Assembly: GCF_001436735.1 (NCBI RefSeq)
Contig: NZ_AYZE01000008.1
Location: 305,240 to 369,239, forward strand
From: Liquorilactobacillus cacaonum DSM 21116
GTDB taxonomy: Bacteria; Bacillota; Bacilli; Lactobacillales; Lactobacillaceae
DNA: 64,000 nt
Direction of reading: 5' to 3'
Of the stretch, positions 44,614-53,699 are shown one piece after another (positions within the stretch are counted from its first letter, which is position 1; every line of letters begins with the position of its first letter). The translations under genes were made by a program, and so were the position numbers. The notes beneath the pieces are model-generated. The model saw nothing but the letters and a program-made list of their open reading frames with translations, had not been told where the DNA came from and ran no database searches.

Positions 44614-44845
44614 CATTATTATGTCATCGGTTAGCAATACAATATTGTCATTTTTCCGCTCTCAATTATTGTTATAATGGCAATAACAGAAATATGTTTC
44701 CTGAATTTTCAAAAAAAAATGAATAATATAATGCATTTATATAACAAAAAAATTATGATAATGTTAGTTTAATAATTATGGGAATGATATCACAATTTCA
44801 AAAAATAACTTTAAGCGTCTTTCTTATTACACTTTTTACCCTTAT

Positions 44846-44872
44846 TAAATTCTTGATAGTCTTAGCCGATAT
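44846..44872 (+). promoter_or_regulatory. Sigma-28 promoter of motA-motB
   Basis: TTAAA ends at 44849 and is followed by 16 nt and CCGATAT (44866-44872, within GCCGATAT). The motA start lies 47 bp downstream with an AGGAGG ribosome-binding site. Confidence 0.85.
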
Positions 44873-44918
44873 AATATAGTGAACTCGATTCTATATATAA
44901 TCAGGAGGCACACTCTCA

Positions 44919-45713
44919 ATGGATTTTTTTCTACTAATCGGTATTATACTTGGCTTCATCGCAATAACAGTAGGTATGGTTTTAAAGGGGGCCAGCATAG
45001 CTGTACTTCTGAATCCAGAAGCTATGATTGTTATTTTTGTAGGTATTATAGCCGCTGTTGTAAATAGTTACCCATCTAGCGAGTTAAAGAAGGTCCCAAA
45101 AATGTTGCTTATTTTAATCAAGGTGAAAAAATTTGATAATCAAAAACTCATCTCGAAAATAGTTGAATTATCCAACGTTGCGCGCCGAGATGGACTTCTT
45201 GCCTTGGAATCACAACGAGAAGGATTAGAAAACCCTTTTCTTGAACAAGGTTTGGAGATGGTTATAGATGGCTTAGGAGAAAAACAAATTCGAGAAATCA
45301 TGGAAAATGAGATTGAAGGAATAGATGAGCGCCACAGAAAAAATGCAGGTATTTTCAAAACAGCTGGAACTACATCACCAACTCTGGGTGTTTTAGGCGC
45401 TGTAATTGGCTTAATTGGTGCTTTGGGTAATCTTAACAATGTAAGTGCTTTGGGCACTTCTATCTCATCCGCATTTGTTGCAACTTTATATGGTATTTTC
45501 TTTGGCTATGTAATTCTAATTCCTTTTAACTCAAGACTACTTGTTAAATCTGAAAAAGAAATTGAACACCTTACATTGATTCTTGAAGGAGTTATTGCAA
45601 TCCAGTCTGGAGCTTCAGCAAATAGCATTGAAAAAAAATTATACAGCCTTACAAGTGAAAAAAAATTAGACATCAAAAAGGATTCAGCTAATGAAAAAAA
45701 GAAAGAAGCCTGA
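44919..45713 (+). CDS. motA: Flagellar stator protein MotA
   Basis: A 264-residue stator subunit with four membrane helices (about 1-20, 30-50, 150-172 and 182-205). The cytosolic loop has the conserved Arg/Glu residues that press on FliG (NVARRDGLLALESQREGLENPFLEQGLEMVIDG, EGIDERHRKNAGIFKTAG). The pore region TSPTLGVLGAVIGLIGALGNL is typical. It overlaps motB by 23 nt. Confidence 0.97.
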   Translation: MDFFLLIGIILGFIAITVGMVLKGASIAVLLNPEAMIVIFVGIIAAVVNSYPSSELKKVPKMLLILIKVKKFDNQKLISKIVELSNVARRDGLLALESQREGLENPFLEQGLEMVIDGLGEKQIREIMENEIEGIDERHRKNAGIFKTAGTTSPTLGVLGAVIGLIGALGNLNNVSALGTSISSAFVATLYGIFFGYVILIPFNSRLLVKSEKEIEHLTLILEGVIAIQSGASANSIEKKLYSLTSEKKLDIKKDSANEKKKEA

Positions 45714-46446
45714 GGAGCATGTGGACGAAGGATGGCTTTTGCCTTACTCTGATATGCTGACACTATTATTAGCACTATTCATTGTGTTATTTGCAATGGC
45801 TAAAGTGGATAACACTAAATTTCAAAAATTCAAATCAGAATTTGGGACACTATTATCCACACACCAATCATCAAATTCTATTATAAGTATTGGTAAAAAA
45901 AATAAAGCGCAAGGCTCTACTTTAAGTTCTGCTTCCTCACTTGAGAGTTCTTCTTCAATTACTTCTCAATCAACAAATAATCAGTTGATGGTTATTAAAC
46001 AACAATTGGCTACGAATCTTCAAAATTCCGGTCTAACAAATAGTGTCTCAGTTTACATAAAAAGTAATGACTTGCATATTGTCATAAATAGTAATATTTT
46101 ATTCGATTCTGGTAGTGCAACCTTATCAGAAAGTACCCAAAGCTTATTAACTTCATTATTTAATCCTCTTAAGGCTGTTAGCACAAATCCGATTATTATT
46201 GCTGGATATACTGATAATCAACCTTTGAAATTAAATTCCATCTACAAATCAAACTGGGAACTCAGCTCCGCTCGTGCAATTTCGGTAATGAATTTTTTTG
46301 TAGATAATAAGGTTTTTAATGAAGATAACATTTCAATACAAGCTTATGGAGAAAACAAACCTAAAGATACAAATGCAACCGCAGCTGGCCGCTCAAATAA
46401 CAGACGTGTAGAAATAATTGTTGAAAAAAATTCATCAAATTCTTAG
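45691..46446 (+). CDS. motB: Flagellar stator protein MotB
   Basis: A 251-residue stator subunit. The single helix carries the proton-binding Asp21 (LLPYSDMLTLLLALFIVLFAMA). A Ser-rich linker leads to the OmpA-like peptidoglycan-binding domain (ILFDSGSATLSESTQSLL, IAGYTDNQPL, WELSSARAISVMNFF, YGENKPKDTNATAAGRSNNRRVEIIVE). The Asp makes proton rather than sodium drive likely, but this is not decisive. Confidence 0.97.
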   Translation: MKKRKKPEEHVDEGWLLPYSDMLTLLLALFIVLFAMAKVDNTKFQKFKSEFGTLLSTHQSSNSIISIGKKNKAQGSTLSSASSLESSSSITSQSTNNQLMVIKQQLATNLQNSGLTNSVSVYIKSNDLHIVINSNILFDSGSATLSESTQSLLTSLFNPLKAVSTNPIIIAGYTDNQPLKLNSIYKSNWELSSARAISVMNFFVDNKVFNEDNISIQAYGENKPKDTNATAAGRSNNRRVEIIVEKNSSNS

Positions 46447-46525
46447 GATTTATTCCGACTAAAAGTCAACGAATCCTAGGAACATTATAAATTTTATATG
46501 CTAGTGTGAAGCACCTTATAAATTA

Positions 46526-46563
46526 GGACTGGGTCAAAAAACAAATTTTGATCTAGTCTTTTT
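46526..46563 (+). terminator. Terminator of motA-motB
   Basis: GACTGGGTCAAAA pairs with TTTTGATCTAGTC (wobble pairs) and is followed by TTTTT. Confidence 0.75.
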
Positions 46564-46616
46564 ACATTTAATAAATATGTTGCATAAGTCAAAAATTTTC
46601 CCCGAAGCAGGCTAAA

Positions 46617-46710
46617 AAAAACGACTCATTATAGTAAAACCCCCAAGAGTGGATTTACGTCCAATCTTGGGGGGTCACTTTACATCCTTAAATAAGATAA
46701 AGTCGTTTTT
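46617..46710. repeat. Nested inverted-repeat element, possible MITE inside a terminator
   Basis: The outer arms AAAAACGACT (46617-46626) and AGTCGTTTTT (46701-46710) are perfect. Between them an imperfect dyad (46634-46683) pairs GTAAA, CCCCCAAGA and GGA with TCC, TCTTGGGGG and TTTAC. On the minus strand the outer stem ends in a T-run and could terminate the chemoreceptor gene. The GC-rich inner dyad is unlike the surroundings and suggests an inserted small element. Confidence 0.7.
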
Positions 46711-46749
46711 ACTATCTATATTGATCTGCTAATTCTTAGCTTTATTTGC

Positions 46750-48783
46750 CTAATTTTCTTCTTGATTAATCGTCTTAAATTTTCCTGTTCCACGTTCCAA
46801 GACTTCAGAAGCTTCTCTTAAGTCACCTATATTTCTTGTAAATTCAATCATTGTAGCTAAAACCTCCTCAGAGTTTGCCGAAACCTCTTCTGTTCCAGCT
46901 GCATTTTCCTCCGTTGATGATGCAACTCCTTCTAATTTTTCCAATACATCTTTTTGAACTTCTTTAATTTTCTTACTATATTCCTCAACTTCAGAGATTT
47001 TTTCTAATAATTTACTACTCTTCTTGAATACTTTCTGGGAAGAGTCAATTGCATCCCCAATTAATTTAGTTTGTCTTTGTCCGCCAGCAATTGAAGCAGC
47101 CGTTTGGCTCACCATATCAGAAGACTGCCTTGTAATCTCCCTAATTATATCTTCAATTTCCTTAGTTGATTTTTTCGTTTTTTCCGAAAGTTTGCGGATT
47201 TCTGTTGCTACTACAGCGAACCCCTTTCCTTTTTCACCAACACTCGCTGCCTCTATCGATGCGTTAAGTGCCAACAAATTAGTCTGATGCGAAACTCCAT
47301 TGATAACACTAATAATCTTATTAATATTCTGAATATTTCCATCAAGACTTCCAACTGTCTGATTCAAATTTTCCATATTTGCTAACTCTGTATGCCAATT
47401 TTGTTCAACATCTTGCGAAAGTCTAATATTGTCCTTATTCAATTTTGCAGCCTCTTTGGACTCTTTAGTCATTTGTTCAACATTTCCATTCAATCCATCT
47501 GTAATCTGTGAAAGTTGTTGTAGTTTTGCAACACTACTCTCTGTTTCCTGAGCTTGAACTCCAATTACTTCTGCTATTCCTGTTATTGTTTGTACGACCT
47601 CTTCAGTTGCTTTGGTTGTTTGTTCGCCCAATTCCATCAATAAATTCGATTTTTCAGCAACTATTCTTGCCTCTTTCTTAACTTGACTAATCAGTTCACT
47701 GATAGAAATAATCATTTTGTTGTACAATGCCGTAACTCTTCCAATTTCATTACCCTTTTTGTTGGGTTTCAATATTTTATGAGCACACTTATTCATCAAA
47801 CTTTGTTTACCTGTGGTTTTATCTTTTATTATCATAAATTCACCTTGACCAGCTTTAACAAAGTATTCACTGAACTGTTTAACCAATATTCCCATCATTT
47901 TACTTGCTAGCAATGAGAACAAAACGACAATAGCTAATGTAATGACAATGACCCAGATTGTATTTATTATTAAGGAATTCAGCTCTTTATCTAGGTCTGT
48001 TTTTCTAACTTTAGAAAAAACCCATGTAGAACTATCAAAAGTTGTTTTGTCAAAATAAACCGCATCAATTCGATTTGAACCCTTAATAAAAATCGTTCCC
48101 CGTAATTTTTTTGAGTTTTTTATTCTCTTATAAATTTCAGTTTTATCTATACTTTGACCAAGTTGTAACCCATCATTTTTGCCTACATCATTAGTTGCTA
48201 CTACACGACCAGCTCTAGATATCAATGTTACATTCCCTGTTCTTCCAACTTTAATTCCCATCGCCGTATTTTGTATTCCTGTGTAGGAAGTATCTATTGC
48301 TAAAACTCCAGACTGTCCCTCATTATTGCGAATCGCAATTGAAGCTGTTGCAATATAATCACCCGCACTATCTTTATACGGAGAAGTCCAATAGATGCTA
48401 CCACTATTTTTTATGCTGCCTTTATACCATGATGTATCTAAAACTTTCTTTGCATTCGCTGAATTTACAAAAAAAATCTTTTTAATATCACTGTTTCCAC
48501 TCTTTACTGCCTTCAATTCAAGATTAATATCCTTATTATTGAATTTCGACTTAAAAATTGGTAGATACGCTAAATTCTTAATCTCTTGTTCAACACTTGC
48601 TTGAAGATTTTGCTTAGATGTTATTAAAACATTTGTTGCACTTTTCTTACTGATATTATTTCTGGAAATTAAAAGGTTCTTTGTTTGAACATAAGAACTC
48701 GTAGTAATTACAAGTGTGGGAATCATAACAGCAGCTGTCAAAAAAACCGCCATAATAGTTCCGATGCTCGTTTTATTCTTCAT
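46750..48783 (-). CDS. Chemoreceptor with extracellular Cache-type sensor
   Basis: A 677-residue methyl-accepting protein. Helix one (about 9-30), an outside double-Cache-like domain (about 35-270, with [23 protein letters not shown] and [12 protein letters not shown]), helix two ([25 protein letters not shown]), a HAMP-like linker and a long signalling coil follow. The hairpin tip reads [37 protein letters not shown]. The usual Arg of EAARAGE is Ser here. It has its own sigma-28 promoter; the ligand is unknown, and amino acids or organic acids are usual for this fold. Confidence 0.94.
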   Translation of the reverse strand: MKNKTSIGTIMAVFLTAAVMIPTLVITTSSYVQTKNLLISRNNISKKSATNVLITSKQNLQASVEQEIKNLAYLPIFKSKFNNKDINLELKAVKSGNSDIKKIFFVNSANAKKVLDTSWYKGSIKNSGSIYWTSPYKDSAGDYIATASIAIRNNEGQSGVLAIDTSYTGIQNTAMGIKVGRTGNVTLISRAGRVVATNDVGKNDGLQLGQSIDKTEIYKRIKNSKKLRGTIFIKGSNRIDAVYFDKTTFDSSTWVFSKVRKTDLDKELNSLIINTIWVIVITLAIVVLFSLLASKMMGILVKQFSEYFVKAGQGEFMIIKDKTTGKQSLMNKCAHKILKPNKKGNEIGRVTALYNKMIISISELISQVKKEARIVAEKSNLLMELGEQTTKATEEVVQTITGIAEVIGVQAQETESSVAKLQQLSQITDGLNGNVEQMTKESKEAAKLNKDNIRLSQDVEQNWHTELANMENLNQTVGSLDGNIQNINKIISVINGVSHQTNLLALNASIEAASVGEKGKGFAVVATEIRKLSEKTKKSTKEIEDIIREITRQSSDMVSQTAASIAGGQRQTKLIGDAIDSSQKVFKKSSKLLEKISEVEEYSKKIKEVQKDVLEKLEGVASSTEENAAGTEEVSANSEEVLATMIEFTRNIGDLREASEVLERGTGKFKTINQEEN

Positions 48784-48835
48784 AAAAATCCTCCATTAAC
48801 TTACTTAGTATGCTTAAAATTACCCATAGGATTTC

Positions 48836-48862
48836 TTATCGGTTTATTGCATAGTTTTTTAA
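48836..48862 (-). promoter_or_regulatory. Sigma-28 promoter of the large chemoreceptor
   Basis: The minus strand has TTAAA (48858-48862), 15 nt and CCGATAA (48836-48842), 52 bp upstream of the start codon. Confidence 0.8.
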
Positions 48863-48912
48863 TCTTTCAACTAGTAATTATTCTTCTTATACTATTTTTA
48901 AGGATAAACAAA

Positions 48913-48966
48913 TAAAAACCCCCTTAATGCTTTGATTAATAATCAAAGCGTTAAGAGAGTTTTATT
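48913..48966 (-). terminator. Terminator after the quinone-reductase-like gene
   Basis: CTTAACGCTTTGATTA pairs with TAATCAAAGCATTAAG, followed on the minus strand by GGGGGTTTTTATTT. The stem of 16 pairs has one wobble. Confidence 0.85.
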
Positions 48967-49037
48967 TTCTATTACTATCCACTTTAACAATTATTTTGGC
49001 ATACCAAAATGCCAAAATTAATTCACTATAATAATCA

Positions 49038-49883
49038 TTACAGTTCTAAAAATGCATCTTCCAAAGGTGTTAGTTTTCTTCCTAATACATCTACCAAATC
49101 ACTTTCGTTTTCTGTTAGTTCTCCATCTCTAATTAAGTTCTGAATCATTATAATAACATCTGCAGCACCACTCAACCCCGCTTTGTTCAATTCAACGCGA
49201 TATTCATCATCGGATAGTGATTCTACTTTGAATTCCTTCTTAGAAACAGTTGAAATTATTTTAGCAAGATCTGCAAATGATAATGATTTTCCTGCAAACT
49301 CATATACCTCCTTAGGGGATTTAGTTGCCAAAACTTTAGCTGCTCCTTCAGCATATTCTTTTTCGAGTGCCCATCCAACACGGCCTTCACCTGCCGAATA
49401 TTGAAATGCATGCCCTGCAAGTGAACCCTTAATCATGTCTGCTTGGTTTTCTAAATACCAATTATTTCTTAAAAAAGCATATTTCAAACCACTTTTAGAT
49501 AATGCTTCTTCAGTAATTTTATGATCCCCTGCTAATGGACTCTTTGCCTCATTAGCATGTGGAAAACTTGTATACGCAACAAAATCTACCCCAACATTTT
49601 TGGCAGCTTCAACAACATTTAGATGCTGTTTATCACGCGGGTAACTTCCTCCTGGAACAGATGACACAAAAAGTAACCGCCCAATCCCAGTAAAAGCTTC
49701 CTCTAGTCCTTTTTCATCAGTATAATCAGCATGACGTATTTCAATTCCTGTCGGCAGAATCTCTTTGGCTTTCTTAGTATCACGAGCAAATGCCACAATA
49801 TCAGCCTTATCCACTAATTCTATTAAATATTCAACTGCTTTTTTCCCAAATTTCCCAGTCGAAGCTGTAACCCCATATTTCAT
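49038..49883 (-). CDS. NmrA-like NAD(P)H:quinone oxidoreductase (QorB type)
   Basis: A 281-residue atypical short-chain dehydrogenase. The nucleotide motif is VTASTGKFGKKAVEYL, the next strand ends FARDTKKA, and RLLFVSSVPGG and VAYTSFPHANEAKSPLAGDHKITEEALSKSGLKYAFLRNNWYLEN match QOR2/NmrA-type proteins. These reduce quinones or sense NADP. Upstream a promoter (TTGCCT, 17 nt, TACTTT) is overlapped by an imperfect dyad (49921-49937), as often found where an HxlR-type repressor controls such genes. Confidence 0.88.
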   Translation of the reverse strand: MKYGVTASTGKFGKKAVEYLIELVDKADIVAFARDTKKAKEILPTGIEIRHADYTDEKGLEEAFTGIGRLLFVSSVPGGSYPRDKQHLNVVEAAKNVGVDFVAYTSFPHANEAKSPLAGDHKITEEALSKSGLKYAFLRNNWYLENQADMIKGSLAGHAFQYSAGEGRVGWALEKEYAEGAAKVLATKSPKEVYEFAGKSLSFADLAKIISTVSKKEFKVESLSDDEYRVELNKAGLSGAADVIIMIQNLIRDGELTENESDLVDVLGRKLTPLEDAFLEL

Positions 49884-49920
49884 AAATAAATCCCCTCCAT
49901 AATCTTCAACATTACATCTT

Positions 49921-49958
49921 GTTATCTATAAAGTAACATGAACTACATAAAAAGGCAA
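49921..49958 (-). promoter_or_regulatory. Promoter and possible HxlR-type operator
   Basis: The minus strand has TTGCCT (49953-49958), 17 nt, TACTTT (49930-49935). The imperfect dyad GTTACTT-N3-AGATAAC covers the -10. Confidence 0.5.
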
Positions 49959-49979
49959 TTACCTAGCTTAATCAATTTG

Positions 49980-50024
49980 AAAAAAGAGGCTGTCCCAAAA
50001 GTTAAATTTTGACACAACCTCACT
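49980..50024 (-). terminator. Terminator after the GPH symporter gene
   Basis: The minus strand folds GAGGTTGTGTCAAAA against TTTTGGGACAGCCTC (imperfect), followed by TTTTTT. Confidence 0.8.
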
Positions 50025-50076
50025 AATTATTCCGAGTTATGTCACATTCTCGTTTTCCAAAGTTAACACACTCTAT

Positions 50077-51408
50077 TTAATTTTGGCCATTTGAATCAAT
50101 TACTTTTAACAGTTTCCCCTCATTATAGAAATGCAAAATAATAATCATTAACAAATATATAATAAGTGGTATCCAAACATAATTCATATTTATCATTTTT
50201 AATGTTTCTATATTTTGTTTCCCATTCGGAACATATCCCGCCAAATCAAACAATCCTGCGGTAATCAAACCACTTAGACCTAAACCTAAATTAACTCCAA
50301 GGATATTAGCCGAAGAAAGCACTCCTTCAGCTTGAATGCCCAAAGCTACCCCATATCGAATTGTATCAGCAATCATTATTGAGACTAGGCCAACAATTAT
50401 CCCATTTCCCACGGAGTTAATTAAAATCCCGCCAAAAATAACAATCAGGTTAGTGAAATATACCCCACCTGCTAAAATAAACTGTCCAATTAATGCTGTA
50501 ATCATGCCAAACATCATTACATTTTTCTTATCGTGTTTTACTGTTAATTTGATAATCATCATTACGCCAATCAAAGATGAAAAAGTAAAACTACTTGCCC
50601 ATGGTACTAAATCAGCATTATTCCAGACATATTTAAAATAATAGATTGTTGTCTGATTCTTGATACCTGTTACCAACCAAAATAACAATATTACCACTGA
50701 CAGCACTATCCATGGCGTGTTTTTTCTTAACATTCCTAATACCTTTGTAAATGGTTGATGTGCAATTTCTTTTACAGTAAATCGCTCTCGAATTTGAAAA
50801 AAAGTATTTAAAATCAAAATTAGTGAAATAATCCCAAATAATACGATTGTCCATAAAAACCCAATTTTTTCATTTCCATTTCCAAAAAGCGCAACTAACG
50901 GAATCGTAAATACAGAAACAATAATCTGTCCTGTACTTCCTCCAAGTTGACGAACAACACCTAACAATGTTATTTCACGTGAGTTTTGCGTCATTGTTGG
51001 CAATACAGAGGTTATTGGTGAGTTGACTGCTGTATAGAAGAAACCTAACCCTAGATAAGTAATGTATGCCCAAATCAACTTTCCATCTTGAGAAAAGTTA
51101 GGTGTTGCAAACGTTAAAATTGCAAAAACAACATATGGTACCGCATACCATAAAAAGAATGGTCTACTTTTACCAAAACGAGAATGAGTATTATCTATCA
51201 TAATACCCACAACAATGCTTCCGACGACATCTGCTATTCGTGCAACAACAAATAATACTGCAACTGCCCCTGAATTCAATCCATAAACATCCGTATAAAA
51301 ATAAAGAAGATACGTTGTCATTACTTGAAAAACAAGATTATCAGCTGCGTCACTTAGTCCATAGCTAATTCTTTCTGGCCACTTGGTTTGCCAATTATTC
51401 TTATCCAC
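50077..51408 (-). CDS. GPH-family sugar symporter
   Basis: A 443-residue cation symporter with twelve helices of the glycoside-pentoside-hexuronide family. The N-terminus WPERISYGLSDAADNLVFQVMTTYLLYFYTDVYGL and the loop VGIMIDNTHSRFGKSRPFFLWYAVPY are family signatures. No PTS-like IIA tail is attached, in contrast to LacS. No glycosidase lies nearby, so the sugar cannot be named. It follows the YagU-like gene by 18 bp. Confidence 0.9.
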   Translation of the reverse strand: MDKNNWQTKWPERISYGLSDAADNLVFQVMTTYLLYFYTDVYGLNSGAVAVLFVVARIADVVGSIVVGIMIDNTHSRFGKSRPFFLWYAVPYVVFAILTFATPNFSQDGKLIWAYITYLGLGFFYTAVNSPITSVLPTMTQNSREITLLGVVRQLGGSTGQIIVSVFTIPLVALFGNGNEKIGFLWTIVLFGIISLILILNTFFQIRERFTVKEIAHQPFTKVLGMLRKNTPWIVLSVVILLFWLVTGIKNQTTIYYFKYVWNNADLVPWASSFTFSSLIGVMMIIKLTVKHDKKNVMMFGMITALIGQFILAGGVYFTNLIVIFGGILINSVGNGIIVGLVSIMIADTIRYGVALGIQAEGVLSSANILGVNLGLGLSGLITAGLFDLAGYVPNGKQNIETLKMINMNYVWIPLIIYLLMIIILHFYNEGKLLKVIDSNGQN

Positions 51409-51426
51409 GTATGAGGTTCCCCCTCT

Positions 51427-51936
51427 TTATTCAATATTCTTTTGTTTTTCCTGATTATTTAATTCTTCGATTACCACATGGTTAACCCACATCCATGCCA
51501 TATGACCTAATACTTCCGAGACATGTTCTTCCATTGGTTGATCTTTTGCTGCCGGAACTGTTCCCATCATAGGCATTAATCCCACATGTGTTGCAGCCCA
51601 AACACCAACACCAAACAAAGTTCCTTGCCCTGCTTTGATTAACGGTACATAATGGCCAGCAACGCTATATAACATTCCAAAAGTTGCAGAAAAACCAAAG
51701 TGAATAATAAAACTAGCCCATGGCATTTCATGTCCTGAATATTTATATGTTGCATGTGTAATTGACTTTGGAATTCCTAATTGTTGCATAAAGGTTTGAG
51801 GTGGATTTGTAGCATCTCTTTCAGGTGTCCTTGGAGGCAATAAATTTTCCCAACCTAATTTTACAAATCCTGAAACAATTCCAGCCACTCCACCAATTAT
51901 AAGAGCATTCTTTAAATCAAAGTTTTTCTTTTCCAT
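51427..51936 (-). CDS. YagU-like (DUF1440) membrane protein
   Basis: A 169-residue protein with about four hydrophobic segments. ALIIGGVAGIVSGFVKLGWENLLPPRTPERDATNPPQ near the N-terminus and GVGVWAATHVGLMPMMGTVPA ... EHVSEVLGHMAWMWVNHVVIEEL are typical of YagU proteins, which have been linked to acid tolerance in enterobacteria. Its link to the downstream symporter is only by co-transcription. Confidence 0.85.
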   Translation of the reverse strand: MEKKNFDLKNALIIGGVAGIVSGFVKLGWENLLPPRTPERDATNPPQTFMQQLGIPKSITHATYKYSGHEMPWASFIIHFGFSATFGMLYSVAGHYVPLIKAGQGTLFGVGVWAATHVGLMPMMGTVPAAKDQPMEEHVSEVLGHMAWMWVNHVVIEELNNQEKQKNIE

Positions 51937-52012
51937 CTAAATAACTCTCCTTTCAAATCTTTAAATAAGTTTAGCCTATTTGATAACATTACGCTAACAT
52001 TTCGTTTGTGTT

Positions 52013-52594
52013 TTAATATTCAAATACTTTTCTTACCTTTTTTTTCAATTCTGGTACTACCACCTCTTCAAACCACAAATTTTTCTTCAACCATCTTCGA
52101 TTTAGAGGTGACGGATGAACGATTGGAAAATAATATGGTAAATACTTCTTATAGTTTCGCACAACATCTGTCAACTTTTGGGAATTTTTTAAATTCAAAT
52201 ATTCTTTTTGTGCATAACTTCCAACTAGAAGGGTCAATTCAATATTAGGCATTTTTTCGAGTAATAACGGATGCCATTTTTTGGCAAAATCATGTCTTGG
52301 TGGTAAATCACCATTTCTAGATTGCCCAGGATAATAAAAATCCATTGGCATGATTGCAATTTTATTTGAATTATAAAATTGCGTTTCGCTTAATCCCATC
52401 CATTCGCGGAGTTTAATTCCACTTAAATCGTTCCAGACTTTACCTGATTTTTGTGCCTTAATACCAGGTGCTTGCCCAATTATTAAAATTCGCGCTTCTT
52501 TTGAAACAACATAGAGTGGGTCAATTCCCAAATCTGTATACTTTTGATTCTGAATATCATTTTTAATTGCCTGGAAAATTTGTTGTTGATTCAT
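52013..52594 (-). CDS. Uracil-DNA glycosylase superfamily protein
   Basis: A 193-residue protein of the UDG superfamily. Motif 1 is ILIIGQAPGIKAQKSG and motif 2 is IVHPSPLNRRWLKKN. YYPGQSRNGDLPPRHDFAKKWH in the middle is typical of this lactobacillus/streptococcus subgroup. Catalytic activity on uracil is not certain, since the group lacks the iron-sulphur Cys residues of UdgA-type enzymes. It is divergent from the nucleoside hydrolase gene. Confidence 0.85.
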   Translation of the reverse strand: MNQQQIFQAIKNDIQNQKYTDLGIDPLYVVSKEARILIIGQAPGIKAQKSGKVWNDLSGIKLREWMGLSETQFYNSNKIAIMPMDFYYPGQSRNGDLPPRHDFAKKWHPLLLEKMPNIELTLLVGSYAQKEYLNLKNSQKLTDVVRNYKKYLPYYFPIVHPSPLNRRWLKKNLWFEEVVVPELKKKVRKVFEY

Positions 52595-52753
52595 ATTCTT
52601 ATGCTCACATTCTTTTAATTAAATTCAATTATTTTGTTTCTATGACGATTACTTTTAAATCCATATTATAAATCATAAAAGAGTATCATTATAAGAAAAA
52701 ATTGTATACAATACTTATTAGACTTAATATTACAAAGGAGAAAAGTTAAGAAA

Positions 52754-53683
52754 ATGAAAAAGATTATTATTGATTGCGATCCCGGGCATGATGATGCACT
52801 TGCACTAATCATGGCTGTTGCCTCCCCAAAACTAGAGCTTTTAGCAGTTACAACTTCAGCTGGTAATCAAACCCCTGACAAAACACTCAATAATGCAATG
52901 CGCATGTTAACTCTATTAAAAGAAAATAAGATCCCTGTTGCAGGAGGCAATCAAAAACCTTTGATGCAAGATTTAATAATTGCAGATAATGTACATGGTG
53001 AAACTGGGCTTGATGGTGCTGTCTTACCAACTCCTAATTTTTCCCCAGTAAATATTCCAGCTGTTCAATTAATTGCAGAAAAACTTGATGAGTCTAGTGA
53101 ACCGGTTATTTTAGTCGTAACCGGTCCAATGACTAATATAGCCCTTTTCTTACAAATCTATCCCCATCTTGCAACAAAAATTGAGAAAATTGTATTCATG
53201 GGTGGATCCTCAACCACAGGGAATTACACACCTAGTTCAGAATTCAATATCGCAGTTGATCCAGAATCTGCAAAAATTGTTATAAATTCTGGGATTCCGC
53301 TTGTAATGGCTGGGTTAAACTTAACTCACCAAGCTCAAATCTATCAAGAAGAAATTGATAATATTCGAAAAATTGATAATAATGTTGCACAAAGTGTTGC
53401 ACAGCAACTTGATTTTTATGGAATTTATTATGGACAAGACAAATGGGGATTCAAAGGAACTCCTCTACATGATCCTTGCACAATTGCATGGCTTTTACAT
53501 CCTGAATATTTTGAAGGTTTTGATTACCATGTTGATGTTGAAGTTTCCGGGGAATTAACTCGTGGAGAAACTGTGGTTGATCTTTTTGATTTGCTTAATC
53601 TGCCAAAAAATGTTCATGTACTGACTAAAATTGATCGAAAAAAATTCATCGATTTACTTATTAAGTTAATTGCTAAATTCTAA
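52754..53683 (+). CDS. Ribonucleoside hydrolase
   Basis: A 309-residue inosine-uridine-preferring nucleoside hydrolase-like enzyme that splits nucleosides into base and ribose. The calcium-binding DCDPGHDDALAL motif opens the protein, VTGPMTNIAL lies in the middle, VFMGGSS and FNIAVDPESAKIV are conserved, and the C-terminal HDPCTIAWLL supplies the final calcium-binding Asp. The RihA/RihB or RihC subtype cannot be fixed by eye. AAAGGAG precedes the ATG; a promoter-like TTGTAT, 17 nt, TAATAT lies upstream. Confidence 0.92.
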   Translation: MKKIIIDCDPGHDDALALIMAVASPKLELLAVTTSAGNQTPDKTLNNAMRMLTLLKENKIPVAGGNQKPLMQDLIIADNVHGETGLDGAVLPTPNFSPVNIPAVQLIAEKLDESSEPVILVVTGPMTNIALFLQIYPHLATKIEKIVFMGGSSTTGNYTPSSEFNIAVDPESAKIVINSGIPLVMAGLNLTHQAQIYQEEIDNIRKIDNNVAQSVAQQLDFYGIYYGQDKWGFKGTPLHDPCTIAWLLHPEYFEGFDYHVDVEVSGELTRGETVVDLFDLLNLPKNVHVLTKIDRKKFIDLLIKLIAKF

Positions 53684-53699
53684 AAAAGGAAGTGAAAAT

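Larger units (their letters stand above)
44525..44918. other. Divergent control region between flgB and motA
   Basis: This 380-bp AT-rich stretch holds no gene. It contains the flgB -10 box, the motA sigma-28 promoter and a plus-strand extended -10 (TGTTATAAT, 44670-44678). A dyad TGTTAT-N7-ATAACA overlaps that extended -10. Confidence 0.5.

Noticed and set aside
44624..44631. CCGATGA on the minus strand before flgB, like a sigma-28 -10 box
   Set aside because: No TTAAA-type element at 15-16 nt, and the rod genes should be transcribed before FliA is free.
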